From assembly GCA_021787655.1 (NCBI GenBank), contig JAJYLM010000020.1:1-20516 (forward strand): 20,516 nt of DNA, written 5' to 3'. The position numbers were made by a program, and so were the translations under genes. This document shows, in pieces, positions 1 to 6,489 of the stretch. Below the pieces are notes generated by a model. The model made no database searches. It saw only the letters and a program-made list of their open reading frames with translations, and had not been told where the DNA came from. The DNA comes from a bacterium (GTDB lineage Bacteria; JAMCPX01). Every line of letters starts with the position of its first letter. The first letter of the stretch is position 1.

Positions 1-55
1 TTAGAGGATTTTCGAATACCGCAGCAGTGCATATATTATCAGCTGAGAGAATACC

Positions 56-415
56 ATGTCAGTCTATGCATATACACATCCTGTACTGGGCGAAGAGAAA
101 GAGGCCATATCAGGCCATTACTCGCTTGAAAAAGAATTTTTACTCCCGTTCAGAGGACGGCAGGTATGGTACTACACGGGATACAGCGTCGTTGACACAT
201 CCTGCTGCGGACCCGGGGGATGCGGGTTTGCGTTCGTCGCCGGCTACATCGTTCGCCTCAGGCATGCGAAAGACGCCACTGGTGCTGACATCTCTGACAT
301 AGAACCGATTGCACGAGAAGAAGAACGGCAGGAACTCAGAAAACTGCTGAAAACACAGTCCCCTGTTCAGCAGGTCAACTTCTGGACTCCTCAGACCGCT
401 GCGATAAAATCCTGA
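56..415 (+). CDS. Small uncharacterised protein with a CC-x4-C motif
   Basis: I do not recognise this 119-residue protein. It starts at an ATG a few bases after a weak purine-rich stretch (GAGAG). It has no signal peptide or membrane segment. The striking part is residues 47-63, DTSCCGPGGCGFAFVAG, with Cys50, Cys51 and Cys56 set among glycines, which looks like a metal-, cofactor- or thiol-chemistry loop. The region after about residue 70 is charged and probably helical (a REEERQELRKLL stretch). A competing frame starting at 27 is out of phase and has no such motif. The gene stands alone, with 208 bases to the next gene. The function is unknown. That it is a real gene is inferred from the conserved-looking Cys motif and sensible composition. 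Confidence 0.7.
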   Translation: MSVYAYTHPVLGEEKEAISGHYSLEKEFLLPFRGRQVWYYTGYSVVDTSCCGPGGCGFAFVAGYIVRLRHAKDATGADISDIEPIAREEERQELRKLLKTQSPVQQVNFWTPQTAAIKS

Positions 416-623
416 CCACGCTCTGTTACCGGCTTTACCGCCTCTCCTTCGGATACTGCAACCTGCCGCACACGACTAGACCGTCTTCTGCAGGTAAATC
501 TCCGCAGCGTCGTACGCCTGCCCGATTGTCCGCCCGCTCAAGACCCTTGTATCCGGGCGTGCCGCGGTGCATGCAATCGTATTTATATTGACAATACGAT
601 TATTATATGGTTTTGCCATCTGT
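416..623. other. Intergenic region, no gene seen
   Basis: This 208-base gap separates the small Cys protein from the PEGA protein. No tRNA or believable coding frame was seen. The last 50 bases are AT-rich compared with the surroundings and hold a perfect 9-bp inverted repeat (575-601). A TTGACA at 588-593 lies partly inside it, but no good -10 box sits 16-18 bases downstream. Confidence 0.5.
575..601. promoter_or_regulatory. Perfect 9-bp inverted repeat before the kinase cluster (candidate operator or leader stem)
   Basis: AATCGTATT (575-583) and AATACGATT (593-601) are exact reverse complements around a 9-base spacer, tatattgac. The repeat ends 22 bases before the chosen ATG at 624. It is AT-rich inside a GC-rich region and overlaps a TTGACA box (588-593). 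It could be a repressor or activator site for the cluster, or an mRNA stem near the start codon. There is no T tract, so it is not an ordinary terminator. Confidence 0.4.
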
Positions 624-1808
624 ATGAAGATATCCGCCGTCCTACTGATACTCACGATCGTCAGCCGTGCTGCACAAGCCCAGGACACCAGGCATCTGCT
701 CGTCATCATCCGGCCTGCGCAGGACAGCATGCTCCTGAGCCTCGAAGACAGCGTCCGGGGGCTGCTCGATAGGGTTGCACTCGAGCGGTATGAACCAGCC
801 GGCCCTGACAGCAGTCAGTCCGGCCTTCCGCCGGACGTTCCGGATATAAATGACACCCTTTCAAAAGGAAAAGAAGCATATGAGTTTTTGAACTTCGAGA
901 AATCCATTATCCTGCTCGAAACAACAGCCAAGCGTCTGAAGGCTCACCTCGATTCGACGGTGTACCTCACCATGCTCAGAGAGGCATACCTTTATCTTGC
1001 GCTGGATTATCTCGCACTCGGCAGGGACGATGCTGCCAGTCATGCCGTTGACGCCTACCTCTGTACCGGCGGAACGCCTGCGCTTGACCAAAACCTCTGG
1101 CAGCCGAACCTTATCACCCTCATCGAAGACCGGCTGCGCACAGTCATGCGCAGTGCTGTCCCTGCCACGATGACGACCATCCCTTCCGGGGCAGAGGTTT
1201 TTATAGACGACAAGGACGCAGGAGCCGCTCCGGTCAGGCAGAATCTTCTGCCCTGCACGCACTATGTCAGGGCAGTCATGCCATCCTTCCTGACAAAGCA
1301 TACTACGATCACCGTCACCACGGTCGCCCGTTCCTATACCATCGATCTGGAGCCGTCTTCCCTTGCATTCACGGATACCGTCATATCAGCAATGCAGGCG
1401 CAGGAGCTGATTGCCCGATACAAGGCCGACGGCATGTTACTGCTGTCAAGTTCGATAACCCGGACGTCCCTCCAAGAAATCATAATGATACACGCCGACA
1501 TCATACCCGGTACATCACCAACTGCATCATCACTGACGTTCGCGTACAGAAACATCGGGCAGGCCTCCCAAAAACTCGCTGCGTTCATTGAGCCAAGGGA
1601 GAAAAGTCCGGCACCATCGACCGGCGTGCAGGGCCTTCAGCTTGATCCGCTCCCGGACAGCGCGGCATCATCTCAGGGTAGCTGGTATAAAAATCCATGG
1701 CTGTGGACAGCGGGAGCTGTCCTCGTTTCTGGCGCAGTTGTGTATGCTGCGACTGCAGGACACACCGGTTCACCTGCAAAAACAGGCAGCATATCGGTCC
1801 AATGGTGA
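624..1808 (+). CDS. Secreted PEGA-domain protein with a C-terminal membrane segment
   Basis: The frame opens at 567, but the ATG at 624 gives a clean signal peptide (MKISAVLLILTIVSRAAQAQ, cut after about residue 20), so 624 is chosen (394 aa). Residues 80-150 are helical and resemble a TPR-like repeat region (TLSKGKEAYEFLNFEKSI, then YLYLALDYLALGRDDAA). Residues 183-243 form a PEGA domain: it begins TTIPSGAEVFIDD and continues through GAAPVRQNLLPCTHYVRA to a short beta-rich end. PEGA domains are small beta modules found in surface proteins and often associated with bacterial Ser/Thr kinases. A hydrophobic segment at 358-377 (WLWTAGAVLVSGAVVYAATA) follows a Ser/Pro-rich linker. Its stop is four bases before the next start, so it is the first gene of the kinase cluster. 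The likely site is the periplasm, anchored in a membrane. Its ligand is unknown. Confidence 0.82.
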   Translation: MKISAVLLILTIVSRAAQAQDTRHLLVIIRPAQDSMLLSLEDSVRGLLDRVALERYEPAGPDSSQSGLPPDVPDINDTLSKGKEAYEFLNFEKSIILLETTAKRLKAHLDSTVYLTMLREAYLYLALDYLALGRDDAASHAVDAYLCTGGTPALDQNLWQPNLITLIEDRLRTVMRSAVPATMTTIPSGAEVFIDDKDAGAAPVRQNLLPCTHYVRAVMPSFLTKHTTITVTTVARSYTIDLEPSSLAFTDTVISAMQAQELIARYKADGMLLLSSSITRTSLQEIIMIHADIIPGTSPTASSLTFAYRNIGQASQKLAAFIEPREKSPAPSTGVQGLQLDPLPDSAASSQGSWYKNPWLWTAGAVLVSGAVVYAATAGHTGSPAKTGSISVQW

Positions 1809-1812
1809 GTGC

Positions 1813-3063
1813 ATGGACAGCGGGAAACAGGACAATACAACCGTTCTGCAGCCTGTCCGGCCCGGCGATGCCGAAGAGACAACCGTACTGCTCCACGATG
1901 CCGGCGGGCTGCGTTCCAAGATACCGGGTGCGCACAGACGCATATCGCTCCTGGCGGGCATCGTCTTTGCCGCGACTGCCGTCGCGTTGTGCAGTGCAGT
2001 GTTCGGCTTTGTCATCTACCCGCGTCATCATCGGAATATGCTGACAACTGCACTGCGCGAATCGCTGCACCAGAACAACCTCGATAGTGCCCGCGCTCTC
2101 CTGGAGCACATCCGCAGGCATGCCTATACCTCGGGCAGCATCACCCTCCTTCAACAGCAGGTCGCTGCTCTGCAGCAGCAGCGCGATGCATGGGACCAGG
2201 TCCGGCAGTTTTGCACCCGGGGCATGTACAGGGAAGCGCTCGCGGCCCTCGCCCCCTTTACGGCAGATACGGTCTACAGCGCACAAGCACACCTGCTGCT
2301 CGATGACATCAGGGCAAAGGAGCTGAACGCGCTGATCGATTCTGTAAAACTCCTGTCCGCAAGGGGTCAGACGCAGGAGGCTGTTATTGCTGCGCACCAG
2401 GTGCTTGAGAAGGACCCGTCGAACCAGTACGCCCGCTCGCTGATCGCAATGATGAAACCTGCTCAGCCCCTGCATCAGCAGGGCATTCCCCGCGCTGCCG
2501 TCAGGCAGCAGCAGGACGCTGACGGCGATGCTGCCTACAGGCGCGGGGATTTTGCTGCGGCCGTGCAGCGGTGGTCGAAGGATCGCTCACAGGCCGATGC
2601 GAAAAAGATAGTTCTGTCGTCGAATATCAGGAAGTATATCCGTATTGGGAAAAAGGCGTTGGACGCAGAAGATTTTGCCGGGGCATTGAAGGCCTTCGGC
2701 AAAGCCCGTACCTTTGCCGGCCTGCTGGGCATTCATGGTTCTGTTGACGAAAACACCTGCAGGGCATACCTTTCCCAATCATACGGTATGCTGGGCAAGC
2801 AGGCATTGTCGCGCGGTTCGTACCAGCATGCTGCGCTGTTCTTTCAGAAGTCACTGAAGTACGACCCCTCGAATGCCGGGGCACTGAAGGGCGCCGCTGT
2901 CGTGGGCGAGGAAGCCGAACGGCTGTACAAAACAGCGTACATGATGTCCGGCGCAAACCTGCCCGAGGCGTGCAGGCTCTACCGCAGGGCGCTGGGAATG
3001 AGTCAAAACAATGAGGATGTTTCTACAAAGATCAGGGAACGCGCCAGCCTCTGCAAACCCTGA
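1813..3063 (+). CDS. Single-pass membrane TPR-repeat protein with two N-terminal TTVL motifs
   Basis: The open frame reaches back to 1588 inside the previous gene, but ATG 1813 is chosen: GGTGAG lies just upstream at 1804-1809, and the start is four bases after the preceding stop. The product is 416 aa. Residues 1-44 should be cytoplasmic and contain two similar Thr-rich motifs, DNTTVLQP (8-14 region) and EETTVLLH (21-28). A hydrophobic segment at 45-69 is the only membrane span. The rest (75-416) is helical with TPR-like repeats, clearest around 185-212 (QTQEAVIAAHQVLEKDPSNQ), 240-252 (YRRGDFAAAVQRW) and 335-362 (GSYQHAALFFQKSLKYDPSN). TPR arrays bind proteins. Topology predicts an extracytoplasmic TPR domain. 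Lying between a PEGA protein and a Ser/Thr kinase, it may be a kinase partner or substrate; that is inference. Confidence 0.82.
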   Translation: MDSGKQDNTTVLQPVRPGDAEETTVLLHDAGGLRSKIPGAHRRISLLAGIVFAATAVALCSAVFGFVIYPRHHRNMLTTALRESLHQNNLDSARALLEHIRRHAYTSGSITLLQQQVAALQQQRDAWDQVRQFCTRGMYREALAALAPFTADTVYSAQAHLLLDDIRAKELNALIDSVKLLSARGQTQEAVIAAHQVLEKDPSNQYARSLIAMMKPAQPLHQQGIPRAAVRQQQDADGDAAYRRGDFAAAVQRWSKDRSQADAKKIVLSSNIRKYIRIGKKALDAEDFAGALKAFGKARTFAGLLGIHGSVDENTCRAYLSQSYGMLGKQALSRGSYQHAALFFQKSLKYDPSNAGALKGAAVVGEEAERLYKTAYMMSGANLPEACRLYRRALGMSQNNEDVSTKIRERASLCKP

Positions 3064-3370
3064 ACACGGGTTTGACCTGACGACGGCAGACTCCCTGTAC
3101 ACACGGTTCATGGGCCTCATGTTCAGGAAGGATCTGCAGCCCGACCACGGCATGCTGATCAAAGACTGCAACTGGGTGCACACCTTTTTCATGCGGTGGA
3201 GCATCGATGTGCTTTACCTCGATGCCGGTTTTACGGTCGTTGCGATCAAACATCTCGCTCCGTTCAGACTTTCCCTGCCGGTATCAGGCGCTGTCCAGGT
3301 CGTTGAACTGAAGGCAGGTACTGCTGCACGGTACGGTATCGCCGCAGGAGGCAGGTTTGTCGCAGGGTAG
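3011..3370 (+). CDS. DUF192 family protein
   Basis: The 119-aa product matches the DUF192 fold: RFMGLMFRKDL (32-42), DHGMLI (45-50), FFMRWSIDVLYLD (59-71) and VVELKAGTAARYGIAAGGRF (97-116) are the usual landmarks in order. The biochemical role of DUF192 proteins is not well established, and many members are exported; this one has no signal peptide. The ATG at 3011 overlaps the end of the TPR gene by 53 bases. An in-frame ATG at 3017 is nearly equivalent, and no later ATG, GTG or TTG would keep the domain. Its 3' end overlaps the kinase start by 14 bases, suggesting translational coupling. Why it sits in a kinase cluster is unknown. Confidence 0.88.
   Translation: MRMFLQRSGNAPASANPEHGFDLTTADSLYTRFMGLMFRKDLQPDHGMLIKDCNWVHTFFMRWSIDVLYLDAGFTVVAIKHLAPFRLSLPVSGAVQVVELKAGTAARYGIAAGGRFVAG
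3346..3351 (+). promoter_or_regulatory. Shine-Dalgarno site fixing a TTG start for the kinase
   Basis: AGGAGG at 3346-3351 is a perfect Shine-Dalgarno core, five bases ahead of the TTG at 3357. It lies inside the DUF192 gene. The spacing supports TTG 3357 as the true kinase start, just before the first conserved kinase residues. Confidence 0.75.
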
Positions 3371-4865
3371 CCCCTGGCTCGGCAAATACAGGATCACCGG
3401 GCTGATAGCATGCGGCGGCATGGCCGATGTTCACGGTGCGGTGATGACCGGCCCGTACGGGTTCCGGAAAACCGTTGCGCTGAAGCTCATGCACCCGCAG
3501 ATCTCGCGTGATCCAATGTTCGTCAATATGTTCATCGGTGAGGCAAAGATATGCGCGGGTCTTGTCCACCCGAACATCGTTCAGATTATCGATTTCGGAG
3601 AAATCGACGGCACCCTGTACATCGCCATGGAATACGTCCACGGTATCAGCCTTGCGGAGTTCGTCCGCACCCTCGTGGGCAGGAACGAACATCCGAAGAT
3701 CGATGTGTCCCTGTATATCATCGGGGAGGTCCTCAATGCGCTGCACTACACCGCCAGCTTCGGCAGCAGCGGCAACAGGGATGCTGGTATCGTCCACAGG
3801 GACATAACGCCGCACAACATCCTGTTGTCTGCAGACGGCGACGTAAAGCTGACCGATTTCGGCATTGCGAAGGCGCGGGGATCCGTCACGACAACCGCCG
3901 CCGGCACGCTGAAAGGCAAGCTCAGGTACATGTCTCCCGAGCAGGCACGGGGCGAGGCACTCGACACAAGGAGCGATCTGTATTCCCTTGCACTGATCCT
4001 GTACGAACTGATCACTCACCGGCAGGCATATACCGGAGACACAGATATGACCCTGCTCCGCCAGGTCCAGGCATCGAACATCGATGCACGTCCGTCCCGA
4101 ATCAACCCGGACATACATCAGGAACTCGAGGCGATCGTGGTCCGTGCACTGTCGGCAATGCCCGGTGACCGGTTCCAGACACCGGAATCGTTCAGGCAGG
4201 CCATCTCCGTCCTGATTACGGATCCAGCCGGTGCAAGGATGCGGCTCGCCGGTCATGTCCGCGACATGCTCGACAAGCGGCAGCAGAACCAGTGGAGAAC
4301 CGGCGGCTACTCTGTCCCTGAGCAGGTCAACTGCCGATCCGAAAAAAGGTCCTCCCGGTTTATGACTGCTGCTTACCGTGCCGGCAGAGCGATTGTGCTC
4401 CTGTTTATAATTTTATTGTTTCCCGATGCACACCGGCCCACAATACCGCAGACAACACGCGTGCCGGTCCGGTCACCGGCTATGCCAGCACAGGTTCAGC
4501 CTGTTTCCGATACCGGGCACCGGAACAGGGTTGCCGTGGCAAGCAAAGCGCCGGCTCACTCCGGCACTGCACCCCAGCAACTATCAACGACAGCATCCAG
4601 CGGCGTCCTTGTAATCAATGCACTACCCTGGGCGCGTGTTTCGATAGCTGACGCGGCCTCGGAGCGCTTTGCCGGAATCACACCGATTCGCGGATACAGC
4701 GTTCAGCCGGGCACCTACACCATGGTGTTCAGAAACAAGGCATATGGCACCAGGCGTGTCCGCATCGCCGTATCTGCCGGAGAAAAGAAGATCGTCGTGC
4801 TGCACACAGATCCACTGACCGGTGCAGTGTCGACAACCGTCCGCTCTTCACACACAAAGCCCTGA
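3357..4865 (+). CDS. Transmembrane Hanks-type Ser/Thr protein kinase with a C-terminal PEGA domain
   Basis: The 502-aa protein phosphorylates Ser/Thr residues using ATP. The kinase domain spans about 11-285: glycine loop GLIACGGMADV (15-25), VALKLM with the ATP lysine K43, helix-C Glu E62, catalytic loop HRDITPHN (147-154), metal-binding DFG (167-169), SPE (193-195) and D207 of SDLYS. The catalytic loop has Thr151 where most Ser/Thr kinases have Lys (HRDLKPxN); similar S/T loops occur in some other bacterial kinases, so activity is still expected. A hydrophobic segment at about 344-356 is the probable membrane span, followed by a Pro/Ser/Thr-rich linker and a PEGA-like domain at 414-482. The predicted topology is kinase inside, PEGA outside. 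It starts at TTG with a perfect Shine-Dalgarno site and overlaps DUF192 by 14 bases. It ends 8 bases from the convergent aldo/keto reductase gene. Confidence 0.95.
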   Translation: MSQGSPWLGKYRITGLIACGGMADVHGAVMTGPYGFRKTVALKLMHPQISRDPMFVNMFIGEAKICAGLVHPNIVQIIDFGEIDGTLYIAMEYVHGISLAEFVRTLVGRNEHPKIDVSLYIIGEVLNALHYTASFGSSGNRDAGIVHRDITPHNILLSADGDVKLTDFGIAKARGSVTTTAAGTLKGKLRYMSPEQARGEALDTRSDLYSLALILYELITHRQAYTGDTDMTLLRQVQASNIDARPSRINPDIHQELEAIVVRALSAMPGDRFQTPESFRQAISVLITDPAGARMRLAGHVRDMLDKRQQNQWRTGGYSVPEQVNCRSEKRSSRFMTAAYRAGRAIVLLFIILLFPDAHRPTIPQTTRVPVRSPAMPAQVQPVSDTGHRNRVAVASKAPAHSGTAPQQLSTTASSGVLVINALPWARVSIADAASERFAGITPIRGYSVQPGTYTMVFRNKAYGTRRVRIAVSAGEKKIVVLHTDPLTGAVSTTVRSSHTKP

Positions 4866-4873
4866 CATGCAGA

Positions 4874-5896
4874 TTATGCCCTGGGAAGCCTGTCCTGTCC
4901 CTGGAACCCGATCATCCAGCCCGGGTATTGGGGCTTGGGTGCTGTCATGTCCTCAAGCCTGCCGAAGCTCTGGTCGTCAAGCTTAATTTCCATGGTCCTG
5001 AGGTTATCGTTCAGCTGTTCCATGGTTTTCGCGCCTATGATGATCGAGGTCACCGCCGGCTTCCTGAGGAGCCACGCAAGCGATATCTGGGACGGGGTCG
5101 CCTTGATGCCGGAACCAATGGCACGCAGCTCATCGACGACCTTAAATCCCAGCTCTTTATCAAAAGGAGGAAACCACATGCCCCTGTCACCGATACGCGT
5201 TCCCGGGGCTGGCTCGGCATCCCGTTTATACTTGCCGCTCAAAAAACCGCCTGAGAGCGGGCTCCAGGGCAGTATGCCGATACCCTTGTCCACGCACAGC
5301 GGCACGACCTCGTGTTCGATGTCCCTGCACAGGAGGCTGTAGTGCATCTGCGCTGACTGGAATTGTGCTATGGATAGGCGCTCTGCTATGCCGATACTCA
5401 GCGCTGCCTGCCATGCCGCATAGTTGGAAAACCCTATATACCGCACCTTTCCGGACCGAACGATGTCGCCGAGTGCCACAACCGTCTCTTCGAGCGGGGT
5501 CAGCGCATCCCAGCCGTGGACCTGGTACAGATCGATATAATCCGTGCCGAGCCTCTTCAGGCTCTTCTCGACTGCTTCGAAGATATGCTTCCTGCTCAGT
5601 CCTGCATCGTTGTGCCCGGGACCCACGCGTCCCCTTACCTTGGTCGCTATCACGACTGCCTGCCGTTTTGCTCCCAGCGCCTTGCCGAGCATTTCCTCGG
5701 ACTGACCTGCGCTGTAGACATCCGCAGTGTCGAAAAAATTGATACCATGATCCAGGACCGTCCTGACCATCTCATCGGCAAGCTTCTGATCGACGCCTCC
5801 CAGCTTCCACTGGCTTTGACCGAATGTCATGGTTCCAAAGCACAGCCGTGACACGAGCAACCCTGTTTTGCCTAAATTTGCATAGGTCATATCCAT
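4874..5896 (-). CDS. Aldo/keto reductase
   Basis: This 340-aa NAD(P)H-dependent oxidoreductase has a (beta/alpha)8 barrel. Family landmarks are visible: GTMTFG (21-26), GINFFDTADVYSAGQSEEMLG (51-71) with catalytic D56 and Y61, K86 in VVIATKVRG, H127 in YQVHGW, GFSNYAAW in the middle, and SIIIGAKTMEQLNDNL near the end for cofactor phosphate binding. That is the full catalytic tetrad, so it should be active; the substrate cannot be told from sequence. The first ATG (5896) is preceded by AAAGGAG (5903-5909) at good spacing; a second ATG two codons later is possible. It has its own promoter (5917-5945), divergent from the cold-shock gene, and converges on the kinase with no terminator seen between. 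Confidence 0.95.
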   Translation of the reverse strand: MDMTYANLGKTGLLVSRLCFGTMTFGQSQWKLGGVDQKLADEMVRTVLDHGINFFDTADVYSAGQSEEMLGKALGAKRQAVVIATKVRGRVGPGHNDAGLSRKHIFEAVEKSLKRLGTDYIDLYQVHGWDALTPLEETVVALGDIVRSGKVRYIGFSNYAAWQAALSIGIAERLSIAQFQSAQMHYSLLCRDIEHEVVPLCVDKGIGILPWSPLSGGFLSGKYKRDAEPAPGTRIGDRGMWFPPFDKELGFKVVDELRAIGSGIKATPSQISLAWLLRKPAVTSIIIGAKTMEQLNDNLRTMEIKLDDQSFGRLEDMTAPKPQYPGWMIGFQGQDRLPRA

Positions 5897-5916
5897 AGAC
5901 TTCTCCTTTCTTCAAT

Positions 5917-5945
5917 AATATAAGAAACCGGCAGGTTTTAGACAA
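5917..5945 (-). promoter_or_regulatory. Sigma-70-like promoter for the aldo/keto reductase
   Basis: On the minus strand TTGTCT (5945-5940) is separated by 17 bases from TATATT (5922-5917). Transcription would start near 5910, leaving a very short leader before the ATG at 5896. The -10 matches consensus at 5 of 6 bases and the -35 at 4 of 6. Confidence 0.55.
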
Positions 5946-5981
5946 GGAGACCGTGATACCGGCACCGCATAAAAATAGTTA

Positions 5982-6009
5982 TTGACAAATCCTTTAATAT
6001 AACTATATT
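5982..6009 (+). promoter_or_regulatory. Sigma-70-like promoter for the cold-shock gene
   Basis: A perfect TTGACA (5982-5987) is followed after 16 bases by TATATT (6004-6009). The predicted start near 6016 leaves a leader of about 40 bases before the csp ATG. The leader contains a small hairpin (6020-6032, CCATC-ATA-GATGG) just ahead of the Shine-Dalgarno site. This is the best promoter match in the window. Confidence 0.75.
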
Positions 6010-6056
6010 GATATTATTCCCATCATAGATGGACAAGAAAGGAGGGTCGAGATTTG

Positions 6057-6257
6057 ATGGCAAGTGGTAAAGTAAAATGGTTCAGTGACGCCAAAGGTTA
6101 TGGTTTCATTGAACAGGATAATGGACAAGACATATTTGTTCATTATTCAGCTATTCAGGGAGACGGATTTAAGTCTCTTAAGGCAGGAGATCAGGTCAGT
6201 TTTGAAGTAGTTTCAGGTCCCAAAGGGCCTCAGGCTTCAAAGGTAACAAAAGCTTAG
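6057..6257 (+). CDS. Cold-shock protein (CspA family)
   Basis: The 66-aa product is a single cold-shock domain that binds single-stranded RNA or DNA. It shows the family core GKVKWFSDAKGYGFIEQ with RNP1 (KGYGFIE) and RNP2 (DIFVHYSAI), and ends in GPQASKVTKA. Such proteins act as RNA chaperones in the cytoplasm. A very strong Shine-Dalgarno (AAAGGAGGG, 6038-6046) precedes it. ATG 6057 is chosen; a TTG three bases earlier at 6054 is in frame and would add one residue. Its codon use and lower GC content differ from neighbours, as usual for a highly expressed gene. It is a single-gene unit between a strong promoter and an intrinsic terminator. Confidence 0.97.
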   Translation: MASGKVKWFSDAKGYGFIEQDNGQDIFVHYSAIQGDGFKSLKAGDQVSFEVVSGPKGPQASKVTKA

Positions 6258-6295
6258 TCAATAAGTTTAGATTTCACGGCCTTTTATTAGGTTGA

Positions 6296-6332
6296 TCCCC
6301 AGTCCCACAGTGGACTGGGGAATTTTTATTTT
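6296..6332 (+). terminator. Intrinsic terminator of the cold-shock gene
   Basis: CCCCAGTCC (6297-6305) and GGACTGGGG (6312-6320) form a perfect 9-bp stem, ten with the flanking T6296-A6321 pair, around a six-base loop (cacagt). It is followed at once by a T-rich run (aatttttatttt). It lies 39 bases after the csp stop codon. Confidence 0.9.
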
Positions 6333-6489
6333 CCGGCATCATTGTACATTCAAACCCATCCTCTTCTTCCGGGTCCTGTCCACAGCAGCCTGTTTCCGGA
6401 CTGAGACATAACTTCCGCTCCTTTCCCTTTCAGCAGCGAACCTCCTTATTGCATTTTCGGAGTTAACGGCATAATACTACTTCGTTATA
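6333..6489. other. Intergenic region, nothing firm seen
   Basis: These 157 bases lead to the first permease gene. A TATAAT at 6486-6491 overlaps the permease start codon, so it cannot be the -10 of a leadered transcript from ATG 6490. No convincing promoter or Shine-Dalgarno site was found elsewhere in the region. Confidence 0.4.

Noticed and set aside
588..616. TTGACA at 588 read as a promoter of the PEGA gene
   Set aside because: The bases at the -10 position are TTTTGC. TATTAT at 601 is too close to serve.
1585..2475. Long minus-strand open frame opposite the TPR gene
   Set aside because: It is antisense to a well-supported gene, has no family features, is rich in Cys/Arg and lacks a start signal. 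It is a codon-bias shadow.
3264..4256. 330-codon minus-strand frame opposite the Ser/Thr kinase
   Set aside because: It shadows the kinase catalytic domain, which has every conserved residue. The antisense product shows no domain.
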